64,000 nucleotides of DNA from an uncultured bacterium (GCA_905215155.1 CAJMPJ010000007.1:44979-108978); one strand, 5' to 3'; positions 16,095 to 25,760 are shown, numbered from the stretch's first letter. Notes: generated by a model not told the origin, from the sequence alone. Translations and numbers: made by a program.

Positions 16095-17757
16095 GACAAA
16101 GAGAACATCAACAAAAAGGGGAGCCACGAATTTCCTGATTCAGGGTACAATTCTTGCGGCTGCCGGAATTATCGTCCGTATCATCGGAATGTTTTACCGT
16201 ATCCCCCTTGCCAGTATTTTAGGAGATGAAGGAAACGGGTATTATAGTTCGGCTTTTTCGATCTATTCCATTCTATTAATCGTTTCCTCATACAGTCTGC
16301 CTACTGCAGTTTCTAAGATGGTTGCTATGAGAGTCGCACGGAAGGAATATGTGAATTCCTTTCGTGTTTTAAAGGTATCCATGCTTTATGGAACGGTGGT
16401 TGGCGGAATCGGGGCAGCGGTATTATGGTTTGGAGCAGATGTTTTTGCAAACCAGTTTTTAAAAATGCCTTATACCAGCTACGCTTTGAAGACGCTGGCA
16501 CCGACCATCTGGATCATTGCGTACCTTGGCGTATTGCGTGGATACTTTCAGGGATTGGGAACTATGCTTCCCACAGCCATATCCCAGGTGTTTGAACAAA
16601 TAGTCAATGCAGTCATCAGTATTTTTGCAGCGGCAAAGCTTTTTGAAGCAGGACTTAAGTCCAATGCAATTTATGGTGCCAGGGATTATTCTTATGCTTT
16701 TGGTGCGGCCGGAGGCACCATTGGTACCGGTGCGGGCGCTTTAGCCGCCCTAATATTCCTTGGATTCATTTTGTTCAACTACCGGCCGGTGATGAGAAAG
16801 CAGGCCAGAAGGGACCGGACAAGACATTGGGAATCGTATCAGGAGCTGTCGAAAGTTCTGGTATTAACGGTTTTACCGATCGTACTGAGCAGTGTTGCCT
16901 ATAACATCAGTACGGTAATAGATAACAGTATTTATGGAAATGGTATGGCTTCTCTTGGAATGGGCGCTTCAGAAATCGCAGCCAACTGGGGCGTTTATTC
17001 TGGAAAATACCGCCTGCTGTTTAACATTCCCGTTGCAATTGCAAATTCTTTGGCTTCCGCCCTTATCCCTTCCCTGTCTCAGGCTGTTGCGGAACGAAAC
17101 AGAGGGCAGATCCTCAGTAAAATTTCCATGGTCATCCGCTTCTCCATGGTCATTTCCATTCCGGCTACAGTGGGACTGACTGTACTGGCAGGCCCCATTT
17201 GCAATCTTTTATTCAGAGGCACCGACAATGCATCCCTGATTAACATGATGTTATATGGATCAGTGGCAGTCGTGCTTTTCTCCCTTTCGACAGTTACCAA
17301 TGCGGTACTGCAGGGAATCAACCATATGCGGACTCCGTTAAAGAATGCGATTATATCCCTGATCCTTCATGTTGGAATTCTCTGCATCCTGTTATTTGTG
17401 TTTAAAATGGGAATCTATGGGGTGCTTTATTCCAATATTCTGTTTGCTCTGACCATGTGTATCCTCAACGGCCTGGCAATTGGACGGTTTTTAAATTACA
17501 GGCAGGAGGTGAAAAAGACCTTCATCCTGCCGTCACTGGCCTCAGGAGTCATGGGTGCAGCCGCTTACGGAACTTATTTTTTCATTTATTTTATTTTAAA
17601 AAGCAATGTTTTGGGTGTATTGGCCGCCATCGTAGTGGCAGCAGGGGTATATGGAGTTCTCCTGCTCAAACTTCATTGTGTGGATGAAAAAGAATTAGTT
17701 CGTCTGCCTGGAGGCTCGAAATTAGTATATATTGCAAGAAAATTCCATCTATTATGA
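16081..17757 (+). CDS. SpoVB/YtgP-type flippase (MVF/MATE-like polysaccharide or lipid II exporter)
   Basis: 558 aa integral membrane protein with about 14 hydrophobic segments. It begins with a short basic tail and FLIQGTILAAAGIIVRIIGM, then FYRIPLASILGDEGNGYYSS, the typical start of SpoVB/YtgP proteins. Family members flip lipid-linked cell-wall precursors: YtgP/Amj/MurJ-like for vegetative wall, SpoVB for spore cortex. Sequence alone does not decide which. The start codon lies inside the preceding DUF3048 gene, so the two are translationally linked. Confidence 0.85.
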   Translation: MENNRTKRTSTKRGATNFLIQGTILAAAGIIVRIIGMFYRIPLASILGDEGNGYYSSAFSIYSILLIVSSYSLPTAVSKMVAMRVARKEYVNSFRVLKVSMLYGTVVGGIGAAVLWFGADVFANQFLKMPYTSYALKTLAPTIWIIAYLGVLRGYFQGLGTMLPTAISQVFEQIVNAVISIFAAAKLFEAGLKSNAIYGARDYSYAFGAAGGTIGTGAGALAALIFLGFILFNYRPVMRKQARRDRTRHWESYQELSKVLVLTVLPIVLSSVAYNISTVIDNSIYGNGMASLGMGASEIAANWGVYSGKYRLLFNIPVAIANSLASALIPSLSQAVAERNRGQILSKISMVIRFSMVISIPATVGLTVLAGPICNLLFRGTDNASLINMMLYGSVAVVLFSLSTVTNAVLQGINHMRTPLKNAIISLILHVGILCILLFVFKMGIYGVLYSNILFALTMCILNGLAIGRFLNYRQEVKKTFILPSLASGVMGAAAYGTYFFIYFILKSNVLGVLAAIVVAAGVYGVLLLKLHCVDEKELVRLPGGSKLVYIARKFHLL

Positions 17758-17809
17758 TTAAGAATGCAAAAAAAGCAGATACTATACTTGATTAAGGAGG
17801 TATCATCTC

Positions 17810-18196
17810 ATGAAGAAGTATATGTTCTGCTTTCTTTTGTTTGTTGCGGCGTCTGCGATCTGTCTGGGGGTCGGTTTTATCATTACGAAAGACAGTGTGA
17901 GACCGGAGGAAGCTGTTCCGGGGGCGACCCTGGAAACCGAAACGGTGACAGAAGCGCAGATTGTCATAAATCAGGAGGAAGTGCAGCCTGCTAACGCAAA
18001 GGGCAAAGAAAAATATTATCTTGTCTCAGAGGACGGATATTTACTCGTCCTCTATCAGGATAAGACCACCATCTGCCTTTATACCCATATGCCGGTCACA
18101 GATTTTCCGGAGGAAGAACGCGGAAAGTTAATGGAGGGCATATGGTTTACTTCCATGATAGAGGTATTTAATTATCTGGAATCCTATACGAGTTAA
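17810..18196 (+). CDS. Secreted/anchored protein with BofC C-terminal-like domain
   Basis: 128 aa. An N-terminal hydrophobic segment (about 4-24) serves as signal or anchor, followed by a Glu/Thr/Val-rich linker. The last 60 residues (KYYLVSEDGYLLVLYQDKT then LPE-like DFPEEERGKLMEGI and EVFNYLESYTS) resemble the C-terminal domain of BofC. In B. subtilis BofC restrains the SpoIVB checkpoint protease. The match is from recollection of the family pattern and is not certain. AAGGAGG precedes the ATG. The gene lies between the flippase and an FAD enzyme. Confidence 0.6.
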   Translation: MKKYMFCFLLFVAASAICLGVGFIITKDSVRPEEAVPGATLETETVTEAQIVINQEEVQPANAKGKEKYYLVSEDGYLLVLYQDKTTICLYTHMPVTDFPEEERGKLMEGIWFTSMIEVFNYLESYTS

Positions 18197-18261
18197 GAAC
18201 TACTTGAAACAAAAAGACAGGCAGGGTACAATCAGCTTGTCTGAAGATACAGGAGGATTAT

Positions 18262-19479
18262 ATGAAACAACAGGTAATAGTTGTAGGAGGAGGCGCTTCC
18301 GGTCTTACAGCGGCAATTATGGCTGCCAGATCGGGAGCTTCTGTTACAATTATGGAACATACGTCAAAGCCAGGAAAAAAGCTCCTTTCTACTGGAAACG
18401 GCAAATGCAATCTGACCAATTTATCAAGGCCTGACGGCGCTTACCGCAGCAATCACCCTGGATTTGCCGAGCAAGTACTGAACCGTTTTACCGTGGAGCA
18501 GACTTTGGAATTCTTTCGGGACCTTGGTATCGTGCTTACGGATAGAAACGGTTATGTTTATCCCAATTCCGGGCAGGCATCTACTGTTTTAGAGGCCCTT
18601 CTTTTTGAACTGAAGCATCTGGGAGTTCCCATACTGACTGATTGCAAGGTGGAGAAGATAAAACCCGGCTTAACCGTGATAACTTCTCAAGGAAAGAAAA
18701 AAGCAGATGCTGTGGTTCTGGCAGCCGGTTCCATGGCAGCTCCAAAAACCGGCTCCGATGGAAGCGGTTATGAACTGGCAAAAGCACTGGGGCATCATGT
18801 GATCCAGCCCCTGCCGGCCCTGGTGCAGCTTAGGTGCAGGGAAAAATGGTATAAACAGGCAGCCGGTGTCCGGACAGATGCGCTTGTCACCTTGAAAATT
18901 GACGGAAAAACAATAGCCAGTGACCGGGGAGAGCTGCAGTTTACGGATTATGGGATTTCAGGTATTCCGGTTTTTCAGATAAGCCGTTTTGCTGTCAAAG
19001 GAATTCATGAAAAAAAACAGGTGACGGCAGAACTTGATTTGTTTCCATCCATGGATTTTACGGAAACACAGCAGATGCTGACAGAAAGAAGAAACCGTTT
19101 TAATTACAGACCGGCAGCAGAGTTTTTAAATGGTGTTATCAATCAAAAATTGATCCCCATACTTTTGCAGGAGGCCGGGATTCAATCAGGAAATGCAGAC
19201 AAAATCACTTCGGCCCAGATTAAAAAACTAACGGCCGCCTTAAAAAGATTAAAAACCGTAATCACTGCCTCCAATCCCTATGAACAGGCTCAGGTATGCA
19301 GCGGCGGAATTGATACCAGAGAAATAAATGCAAATACCATGGAATCAAAGATCATAAACGGTCTGTATCTGGCCGGTGAAATTCTTGATGTGGACGCAAT
19401 CTGCGGCGGATATAACTTACAATGGGCATGGACCAGCGGTGTGCTGGCAGGAAAACATGCAGGAAGAGGAAAGAGATGA
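18262..19479 (+). CDS. HI0933/YhiN-family NAD(P)/FAD-dependent oxidoreductase
   Basis: 405 aa flavoprotein. The FAD-binding Rossmann motif is at the N-terminus (VIVVGGGASGLTAAIMAAR). It is followed by the family-specific KPGKKLLSTGNGKCNLTN. A second FAD contact region near the end reads NGLYLAGEILDVDAICGGYN. These are hallmarks of the HI0933-like (aminoacetone oxidase family, YtfP/YhiN) proteins, whose physiological substrate is not established. AGGAGG upstream supports the start. It overlaps the next flavoprotein gene by ATGA. Confidence 0.88.
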   Translation: MKQQVIVVGGGASGLTAAIMAARSGASVTIMEHTSKPGKKLLSTGNGKCNLTNLSRPDGAYRSNHPGFAEQVLNRFTVEQTLEFFRDLGIVLTDRNGYVYPNSGQASTVLEALLFELKHLGVPILTDCKVEKIKPGLTVITSQGKKKADAVVLAAGSMAAPKTGSDGSGYELAKALGHHVIQPLPALVQLRCREKWYKQAAGVRTDALVTLKIDGKTIASDRGELQFTDYGISGIPVFQISRFAVKGIHEKKQVTAELDLFPSMDFTETQQMLTERRNRFNYRPAAEFLNGVINQKLIPILLQEAGIQSGNADKITSAQIKKLTAALKRLKTVITASNPYEQAQVCSGGIDTREINANTMESKIINGLYLAGEILDVDAICGGYNLQWAWTSGVLAGKHAGRGKR

Positions 19480-21071
19480 TCAGAATTAATCAGTTAAAGC
19501 TTCCGGTGGACCACACGGAAGAAGCACTTTGGGCAAAAGCGGCAAAGACATTAAAGGTACCGGTTAAACAGATTGAACGTCTTCAAATTATAAAACAGTC
19601 CGTTGATGCCAGAAAAAAAGAAGAAATTCATTTCACTTACTCCATTGATGTGAAGCTTCCAAATGAAGAATCGGTTATACATAAAGCAAAAAATGTAAAT
19701 ATAGTGTTGACCGAAAAAAAAGAATATGGTTTTCCCGCCTCCGGGTCTTTAAAGTTGTCCAGCCGTCCCGTTATTATCGGAACCGGACCGGCCGGTCTTT
19801 TTTGCGGTGTTATGCTTGCAAGAAACGGATATCGTCCCATTCTTCTGGAACGCGGAGAGTCAGTAGAAATGCGCAGACAGTCGGTGGATGAATTCTGGAA
19901 GAACGGAATTTTAAAACCGGACAGCAATGTTCAGTTCGGGGAAGGCGGAGCAGGAACCTTTTCGGATGGGAAGTTAAATACTCTGGTAAAAGATCCTTTT
20001 ATGAGAAACAGAAAGGTGCTTGAACTTTTTGTGGAATTCGGAGCAGATCCCTCCATTCTCTATATCAATAAACCACATATTGGAACCGATGTATTAAGTA
20101 ATATCGTGAAACGGATGAGACAAGAGATCAACCGGCTTGGAGGAGACGTGCGTTTTAACAGCCGTGTGACGGACTTTATCATAAAGGATGGCCGGCTTTC
20201 TCATGTGGTGGTGGAAGAGAAGGAAGAAATTCCGGCTGAGATTCTCGTTTTAGCCATAGGGCACAGTTCCAGAGACACCTTTGAGATTCTGGAAAAACGA
20301 GGAGTTCCTATGGAAGCCAAGCCATTTGCAGTCGGACTTAGAATCCAGCACCCTCAGGAAAGTATAAATTATTCCCAGTACGGTACGGCACACCATGATG
20401 TATTAGGTGCCGCTGACTATAAACTGACGCATAAAAGTTCGGGCGGCAGAGGGGTGTATACCTTCTGTATGTGTCCGGGCGGATATGTGGTCAACGCTTC
20501 TTCGGAAGCAGATATGCTGGCCGTTAATGGGATGAGCTATCACGACCGGGCAGGAACCAATGCCAACAGCGCCTTAATCGTTACGGTTTCCCCCAATGAT
20601 TTTGACGGAACAGGACCTCTCTCCGGGGTTTCCTATCAACGAAAGCTGGAGCAGGCTGCTTATATAAGCGGTGCAGGAAAGATACCGGTGCAGTTATATG
20701 GGGATTTCAAAAACAACCAGTTATCCAAATCCTTTGGAGACGTAGAACCGGCATTCAAAGGGCAGTATGGATTTTCTTCTATCCGAGATTTCCTTCCTTC
20801 TTATTTATCAGAGGCTTTCATCGAAGGGGTGGAGGCTTTTGACCGGAAGATCCGCGGATTTGCAAGAAAGGATGCCATTCTGGCCGGTGTGGAAAGCCGG
20901 ACCTCATCTCCCGTACGAATCCCAAGAGACGAGCTGTTTGAATCCGGCATCAAAGGAATCTATCCCTGCGGGGAAGGTGCCGGGTATGCAGGCGGGATTA
21001 CGTCCGCCGCTATGGATGGAATAAAAGTTGCGGAAGCCATTGCCGCCAAATTTGAAAGGTTCCCCATCTAA
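19476..21071 (+). CDS. FAD-dependent oxidoreductase, COG2509-type (uncharacterised)
   Basis: 531 aa from ATG 19476, which overlaps the previous stop as ATGA; an earlier in-frame ATG lies inside that gene. The first 95 residues form a small domain (KLPVDHTEEALWAKAAKTLK) typical of this family. An FAD-binding site follows: RPVIIGTGPAGLFCGVMLAR. The segments NVQFGEGGAGTFSDGKLNT and GIYPCGEGAGYAGGITSAAM are strongly conserved in the COG2509 group. Function and substrate are unknown. Two unrelated-subfamily flavoproteins in tandem suggest a shared pathway or shared FAD-dependent process. Confidence 0.85.
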   Translation: MIRINQLKLPVDHTEEALWAKAAKTLKVPVKQIERLQIIKQSVDARKKEEIHFTYSIDVKLPNEESVIHKAKNVNIVLTEKKEYGFPASGSLKLSSRPVIIGTGPAGLFCGVMLARNGYRPILLERGESVEMRRQSVDEFWKNGILKPDSNVQFGEGGAGTFSDGKLNTLVKDPFMRNRKVLELFVEFGADPSILYINKPHIGTDVLSNIVKRMRQEINRLGGDVRFNSRVTDFIIKDGRLSHVVVEEKEEIPAEILVLAIGHSSRDTFEILEKRGVPMEAKPFAVGLRIQHPQESINYSQYGTAHHDVLGAADYKLTHKSSGGRGVYTFCMCPGGYVVNASSEADMLAVNGMSYHDRAGTNANSALIVTVSPNDFDGTGPLSGVSYQRKLEQAAYISGAGKIPVQLYGDFKNNQLSKSFGDVEPAFKGQYGFSSIRDFLPSYLSEAFIEGVEAFDRKIRGFARKDAILAGVESRTSSPVRIPRDELFESGIKGIYPCGEGAGYAGGITSAAMDGIKVAEAIAAKFERFPI

Positions 21072-21100
21072 TTGACGAATGTTAAAAAATGATGTAAGAT
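21072..21100 (+). promoter_or_regulatory. Promoter of the proline operon
   Basis: TTGACG (21072-21077) and TAAGAT (21095-21100) are exactly 17 bases apart, starting right after the previous stop codon. This excludes the ATG at 21079 as the proB start. Confidence 0.6.
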
Positions 21101-21135
21101 ATTTAGCAAAAGGACTGGAGAAAGTGGATGGAACG

Positions 21136-21999
21136 ATGAACATCAGGGAACGGGATATACTAAAAGATAAACAAAGAATTGTAATTAAGATTGGGTCCTC
21201 ATCCTTAACTCATACCTGTACCGGCGATTTAAATCTGATGAAAATTGAAAAGCTGGTCCGGGTAATCAGTGATTTAAAAGGAGAGGGCAAGGAAGTCGTA
21301 TTGGTTTCCTCGGGAGCGATCGCTGCCGGACGTCAGGCGTTGGGGCATCATTCCCGGCCCGATACCATTGCTGAAAAACAGGCATTTGCGGCAGTGGGCC
21401 AGGCCAGGCTTATGATGGTGTATCAAAAACTTTTTGCAGAGTACAATCAAATTGCAGCACAAGTTCTCCTGACGAAGAATACCATGACTCATGACACAAA
21501 CCGTTACAACGCTCAGAACACATTTGATGAGCTTTTAAAGCTTGGAACCATTCCGATTGTGAATGAGAATGACACAGTATCTACTTCCGAAATCCCTCTT
21601 GTGGATAATTTCGGAGATAATGACCGGCTTTCCGCCATTGTAGCAGCACTGATCGGAGCGGATCTATTAATTCTCTTATCCGATATTGACGGATTGTATT
21701 CGGATGATCCAAGGCAGAATCCGGATGCAAAATTCATCGGTCTTGTTAGGGAAATCACTCCGGAGCTTCTCCGTATGGGCAAATCCACTTCCGGCAGTGA
21801 TGTAGGTACCGGAGGGATGGCGGCAAAGCTGGCCGCTGCCCGGATTGCTACGGATGCCGGGTCCGATATGGTGATTGCCAATGGAGATCATGTGGAAGTC
21901 ATACAGCAGATCATGGCAGGCGAAGAAAAAGGGACTTTATTTATGGCCCACCCAAACCATGATTTTGATTTAATGAACTATATTAATTACGAGTATTAA
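21136..21999 (+). CDS. proB: Glutamate 5-kinase
   Basis: 287 aa from ATG 21136; an earlier ATG (21079) lies within the promoter. ProB phosphorylates glutamate to gamma-glutamyl phosphate, the first step of proline synthesis. The amino acid kinase fold is seen from RIVIKIGSSSLTH, with VLVSSGAIAAGRQALG, VPIVNENDTVST-type (here IPIVNENDTVST) and GTGGMAAKLAAARIA. The C-terminal PUA domain found in E. coli ProB (367 aa) is absent, as in many short forms. It heads the operon proB-ynzC-folate cyclo-ligase-proA. Confidence 0.95.
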   Translation: MNIRERDILKDKQRIVIKIGSSSLTHTCTGDLNLMKIEKLVRVISDLKGEGKEVVLVSSGAIAAGRQALGHHSRPDTIAEKQAFAAVGQARLMMVYQKLFAEYNQIAAQVLLTKNTMTHDTNRYNAQNTFDELLKLGTIPIVNENDTVSTSEIPLVDNFGDNDRLSAIVAALIGADLLILLSDIDGLYSDDPRQNPDAKFIGLVREITPELLRMGKSTSGSDVGTGGMAAKLAAARIATDAGSDMVIANGDHVEVIQQIMAGEEKGTLFMAHPNHDFDLMNYINYEY

Positions 22000-22009
22000 G
22001 GAGAAACAG

Positions 22010-22231
22010 ATGAACCAGGAGAAAATAGACCGCATTAATGTTCTTTACCATAAATCCAAGTCTGTGGGACTTAGCGAAGCAGAGCAGTTGGAACAGGCGG
22101 CTTTAAGAAAAGAATACATTGAATCAATCCGCAACAGCTTAAGAGGAAATTTAAATAATATTTCTGTTCAGGAAAAAGACGGTACCATTACCGATCTGGG
22201 TAAAAAATATGGAAATGTTGGAAAAGAGTAA
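22010..22231 (+). CDS. ynzC: DUF896 (YnzC) family small protein
   Basis: 73 aa, the usual YnzC size. It begins MNQEKIDRINVLYHKSKSVG, with the family signature LSEAEQLEQAALRKEYIESI forming a helical hairpin, then RGNLNNI. B. subtilis YnzC is encoded near the SOS gene yneA, but its function is not firmly known. AAGGAGAAACAG supports the start. It overlaps the next gene by 23 bases. Confidence 0.92.
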   Translation: MNQEKIDRINVLYHKSKSVGLSEAEQLEQAALRKEYIESIRNSLRGNLNNISVQEKDGTITDLGKKYGNVGKE

Positions 22232-22772
22232 AATAAGAAAATACATCAAAGAACAACGGCAGACGCTGGATTCAGCCACGGAGCATCAATGGGATGAATC
22301 CATCTGCCGGGAGCTGCTTGATTTGCTGGAAATACGTCAGGCATTCTGTGTTTATTGCTATGCTTCCTTCCGCGGAGAAGCAGGTACATGGAAGTTTATG
22401 GAGACGTTGCTTCGGCAGGGCAAATACATAGCGGTTCCAAAAGTGAAAGGAAAAGAACTGGAGTTTTATGCCATAAGCGGAAAGAAAGATCTGGAAGAAG
22501 GGGTAATGGGGATCATGGAACCCAAATCCACCTGTTTAAAGATATGCGACCCGGATGCTCCTGTTATTGTACCTGGGGTTGCTTTTGATAAAGAAGGGAA
22601 CCGCCTGGGATACGGCGGCGGATATTATGACCGTTTTTTTGAACGGGAACCATCTCATTTCCGTTTGGCGATTGCCTATAATTTTCAGCTGTTTGACCGA
22701 ATTCCGGCAGAACCTCACGACAAGAAGGTTGACCGGATAATCACTCCGAAAGGATTGGATGGGGGACTCTAA
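22209..22772 (+). CDS. 5-formyltetrahydrofolate cyclo-ligase
   Basis: 187 aa. The enzyme converts 5-formyl-THF to 5,10-methenyl-THF using ATP, recycling a folate storage form. The family motifs are clear: [15 protein letters not shown] at the N-terminus, [23 protein letters not shown] near residue 120-145, and [20 protein letters not shown] at the end. The start could be 22209 or the next ATG at 22215; neither has a strong ribosome binding site, and coupling to ynzC is likely. It sits between the two proline genes. Confidence 0.92.
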   Translation: MEMLEKSKIRKYIKEQRQTLDSATEHQWDESICRELLDLLEIRQAFCVYCYASFRGEAGTWKFMETLLRQGKYIAVPKVKGKELEFYAISGKKDLEEGVMGIMEPKSTCLKICDPDAPVIVPGVAFDKEGNRLGYGGGYYDRFFEREPSHFRLAIAYNFQLFDRIPAEPHDKKVDRIITPKGLDGGL

Positions 22773-22773
22773 T

Positions 22774-24018
22774 ATGACTATTACAGAAATTGGAAAGAAA
22801 GCAAAAGAAATAACCGGTATTATCGGAATTCTTGGATCTGAAAAAAAGAACGAGGGCTTAAAGTCCGCGGCAGCGTGCTTATTAGAAGGAAAAGGTGAAA
22901 TTCTTGCTGCCAATGAACGGGATGTGGAAAAAGCATTAAAATCAGGCATGAAAGTAGGATTGATCGACCGTCTGAAACTGACTTCTGAAAGAATTGGAGC
23001 CATGGCAGATGGTCTTTTGTCTGTGGCAGCTCTGGAAGATCCGGTAGGAGAAGTCCTTTCTATGAAACAGCGTCCCAATGGCCTTATAATCGGTCAGAAG
23101 CGTGTTCCTATGGGCGTTGTGGGAATTATTTACGAAGCCAGACCTAATGTAACGGCTGATGCATTCGGCCTTTGCTTTAAATCCGGCAATGTGGTGATCC
23201 TAAAAGGAGGGAGCGATGCTCTGGAATCTAATATTGCCATTGTAAAATGGCTGAGAGCCGGTCTTTTAAGAGCCGGTCTTCCTGAAGATTCCATTCAACT
23301 CATAACGGATACGGACCGGGAAGTGACGAGACAGTTCATGTGTCTGCGGGAGTATGTGGATGTGTTGATCCCCAGAGGCGGGGCAGGACTGATCAAGGCC
23401 GTTGTGGACAACAGCACCATTCCTGTCATTGAGACAGGAACCGGCAACTGCCACATTTTTGTGGATGAGTCTGCTGATTTTAACATGGCATTGGATATTA
23501 TCTTTAACGCGAAAACTCAGCGAATCGGCGTATGCAACGCATGTGAATCTCTGGTGGTTCACAAAAGCATCGCTCCTGAATTTCTTCCTCTGTTAAAAGA
23601 AAGGCTGTCCTTAAAGTCAGTGGAAATCCGGGCAGATGAAGAAGCATGTTCTTTGGTTCCCGGTTTTGTTTTGGCCACAGAAGAGGATTGGGGACAGGAA
23701 TATTTGGATTATATCGTGTCTTTAAAGCTGGCAGGCTCTGTTGATGAGGCAATCAGCCATATTAACCGATACAGCACCGGACATTCGGAAGCCATCATCA
23801 CATCGGATTATGCCAATTCCCAGAAGTTTTTAAATGAAATTGATGCTGCAGCCGTTTACGTCAATGCTTCTACAAGATTTACCGATGGATATGAATTTGG
23901 ATTTGGGGCTGAAATCGGCATCAGCACCCAGAAACTCCATGCAAGAGGTCCTATGGGATTAAAGGAGCTGACAACAACGAAATATATTATTTTTGGCAAT
24001 GGACAAATCCGTCCATAA
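22774..24018 (+). CDS. proA: Gamma-glutamyl phosphate reductase (glutamate-5-semialdehyde dehydrogenase)
   Basis: 414 aa, standard ProA length. It reduces gamma-glutamyl phosphate to glutamate semialdehyde with NADPH. The aldehyde dehydrogenase-like fold is evident: [47 protein letters not shown]. The catalytic Cys lies in [14 protein letters not shown], and the end carries [23 protein letters not shown] 22774 follows GGGGGA; an in-frame ATG 15 bases upstream lies in the previous gene. It completes proline synthesis together with proB four genes earlier in the same operon. Confidence 0.97.
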   Translation: MTITEIGKKAKEITGIIGILGSEKKNEGLKSAAACLLEGKGEILAANERDVEKALKSGMKVGLIDRLKLTSERIGAMADGLLSVAALEDPVGEVLSMKQRPNGLIIGQKRVPMGVVGIIYEARPNVTADAFGLCFKSGNVVILKGGSDALESNIAIVKWLRAGLLRAGLPEDSIQLITDTDREVTRQFMCLREYVDVLIPRGGAGLIKAVVDNSTIPVIETGTGNCHIFVDESADFNMALDIIFNAKTQRIGVCNACESLVVHKSIAPEFLPLLKERLSLKSVEIRADEEACSLVPGFVLATEEDWGQEYLDYIVSLKLAGSVDEAISHINRYSTGHSEAIITSDYANSQKFLNEIDAAAVYVNASTRFTDGYEFGFGAEIGISTQKLHARGPMGLKELTTTKYIIFGNGQIRP

Positions 24019-24076
24019 TCCGCTGCATCCTGAATATTGTTACAGAATAATGACCTGTTTAATCGTTTGAAATAAG

Positions 24077-24113
24077 GATGAAACTAAAATTAGCAATATT
24101 TTAGCGTTTCATC
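24077..24113 (+). promoter_or_regulatory. Inverted repeat upstream of motA
   Basis: GATGAAACTAAAAT (from 24077) pairs with ATTTTAGCGTTTCATC (to 24113), with a short bulge. No T-run follows. It overlaps the area where a -35 for a possible -10 TATGAT (24124-24129) would lie, so it could be an operator or a terminator of the pro operon lacking a U-tract. Confidence 0.4.
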
Positions 24114-24176
24114 TCCCGCATAGTATGATAAAATTAAAGCTGTAAAAATATATTACTGGTAACAAAGGAGATTATT

Positions 24177-24983
24177 ATGGATTTTTCACTGATTATTGGT
24201 ATTATTATTGGTGTAGCAGCGCTTTTAACGGGCTATGTGCTGGAACACGGTGTAATATCGTCTTTGTTTTTGATTAGCCCTTTTGTTATAGTTTTTGGCG
24301 GAACTGTGGGATGCGTGATTGCTTCCTTTTCCTTCAATGATATTACCATGGCCATGAAGGCGATGTTTAAGAGCTTTAAGCATCCCCATTCAGGCAGCAT
24401 GGAACGTATGATATCCAAGATTTCCATGATATCAACCCGTTACAGAACCGAGGGAGTGACCTGTCTCGATGATATCAGCCGTGATCCTGAGCTCAACCAG
24501 GAGGAATATCTGCTTTTAAAAGAAGGTCTGGTATTGATACAGGAATTAAAATCGCCGGAGGACATCCAGTATACCCTGGAGTCCGACATCAGAGCTTATG
24601 TGCAGCAGAGAAGCATTGAAGTCAGTGTGTTTGAGGCCGCAGGAGGTTTTTCCCCGACCATGGGAGTGATCGGAACCGTTATGGGGCTTATCATGGTGCT
24701 TGCTTCGGGATTTGATGATCCTTCCAAACTGGCCGGCTCCATTGGTACTGCATTTATCGCAACTCTGTACGGTGTGTTTTTGGCCAATATCGTTTATCTG
24801 CCGATTGCAACCAAGTTAAAGACACAGCTGAAGAGAAAGCAAATCCAGAAAGAAATGGTTGTTGACGGTGTTTGTATGATTGCAAGAGGCAGTACTTCCC
24901 GGAATATAGAAAATGAGCTTGCCCTCTATTTCCAGGCGTTTTCAGATGGTGGTAAGAAATATAAGCAGGGAATTGAAAACTAA
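24177..24983 (+). CDS. motA: Flagellar motor stator protein MotA
   Basis: 268 aa. MotA and MotB form the ion-conducting stator that turns the flagellar rotor. Four membrane segments are visible: two near the N-terminus (SLIIGIIIGVAALLTGYVLE; SLFLISPFVIVFGGTVGCVI) and two around residues 155-210. The conserved GGFSPTMGVIGTVMGLI motif at the start of TM3 is intact, followed by IGTAFIATLYGVFLANIV. AAAGGAG precedes the ATG. It is followed 17 bases later by motB. No other flagellar gene is in the window. Confidence 0.95.
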   Translation: MDFSLIIGIIIGVAALLTGYVLEHGVISSLFLISPFVIVFGGTVGCVIASFSFNDITMAMKAMFKSFKHPHSGSMERMISKISMISTRYRTEGVTCLDDISRDPELNQEEYLLLKEGLVLIQELKSPEDIQYTLESDIRAYVQQRSIEVSVFEAAGGFSPTMGVIGTVMGLIMVLASGFDDPSKLAGSIGTAFIATLYGVFLANIVYLPIATKLKTQLKRKQIQKEMVVDGVCMIARGSTSRNIENELALYFQAFSDGGKKYKQGIEN

Positions 24984-25000
24984 GGGAAGGGGGAAGCAAG

Positions 25001-25690
25001 ATGGGCAGAAGAAGACTGGAACCAGAGACTGGTAAAGAAAATTCAGACCGTTGGATGCTTACCTATGCAGATATGATCACTCTGCTCCTGGCCTTGTTTA
25101 TTATCATGTACGGCATGAGTTCTGTGGATTCACAGAAAGTAAAAGAAATGTCACAGGGATTGGAACAGGCATTAAATCACGGAACATCCAAAACCCAGGT
25201 GGGCGGAGTCGGTTCTGTTTCTTCTGATAATCTGGAGAAAGTATATAAAAGTCTGCAGGCTTACATAAAGGAACGTGATTTGGAACAGACGATTGATGTA
25301 ACTTCCAGCGGTGCCACAATCACCATTCGTATGAAAGATAAGATGTTGTTCAAACCGGATACAGCCGAATTGCTGCCGGGAAGTAAACCGGTCATTGAGG
25401 AGATTGCCAGGACTCTGGAAGCCATTTATCCGGATATCAATCATATCACAATCACGGGCAATACGGCAGATTTGGGAAACCGGGATGCTTATAATGAGGC
25501 AGATTCCTGGCAGCTATCGGTAAACCGTGCGGTTACGGTATTGAATCACATGACCTCCATCGGCCTGGAGGCGGATAAGATGTCGATTGAAGGAAACTCT
25601 CACTACAATCCCATTGCCTCCAATGATACGGAAGAAGGCAGAGCCAAAAACCGCAGAGTAGAAATTACGATTACAGGAAGTGCAAACTAG
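25001..25690 (+). CDS. motB: Flagellar motor stator protein MotB (OmpA-like peptidoglycan-binding)
   Basis: 229 aa. One N-terminal transmembrane segment carries the essential ion-binding Asp24 in LTYADMITLLLALFII. A plug/linker region follows. The C-terminal OmpA/MotB peptidoglycan-binding domain (about 105-225) includes FKPDTAELLPGSKP, LSVNRAVTVLNHM and the hallmark GRAKNRRVEITI. It anchors the stator to the wall. Coupled to motA. Downstream, the next promoter begins within 15 bases of the stop. Confidence 0.95.
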   Translation: MGRRRLEPETGKENSDRWMLTYADMITLLLALFIIMYGMSSVDSQKVKEMSQGLEQALNHGTSKTQVGGVGSVSSDNLEKVYKSLQAYIKERDLEQTIDVTSSGATITIRMKDKMLFKPDTAELLPGSKPVIEEIARTLEAIYPDINHITITGNTADLGNRDAYNEADSWQLSVNRAVTVLNHMTSIGLEADKMSIEGNSHYNPIASNDTEEGRAKNRRVEITITGSAN

Positions 25691-25700
25691 GACCAAAGAA

Positions 25701-25729
25701 TTGACATTCCCAAGTCTTTATGATAAGCT
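25701..25729 (+). promoter_or_regulatory. Candidate promoter of the ABC-F leader transcript
   Basis: A perfect TTGACA lies at 25701-25706. The best-spaced -10 (TAAGCT, 25724-25729, 17 bases) is weak; TACTAT at 25732 is nearby. Transcription would then cover the 250-base leader described below. Confidence 0.45.
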
Positions 25730-25760
25730 GATACTATATTAAACGGAAAGAGGTGAAAGA

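Noticed and set aside
22536-23078. 180-codon open frame on the - strand
   Set aside because: Antisense to the folate cyclo-ligase/proA junction; no translation signal.
24177-25690. motAB as part of a flagellar gene cluster
   Set aside because: No other flagellar or chemotaxis gene in the window; neighbours are proline synthesis and an ABC-F protein.
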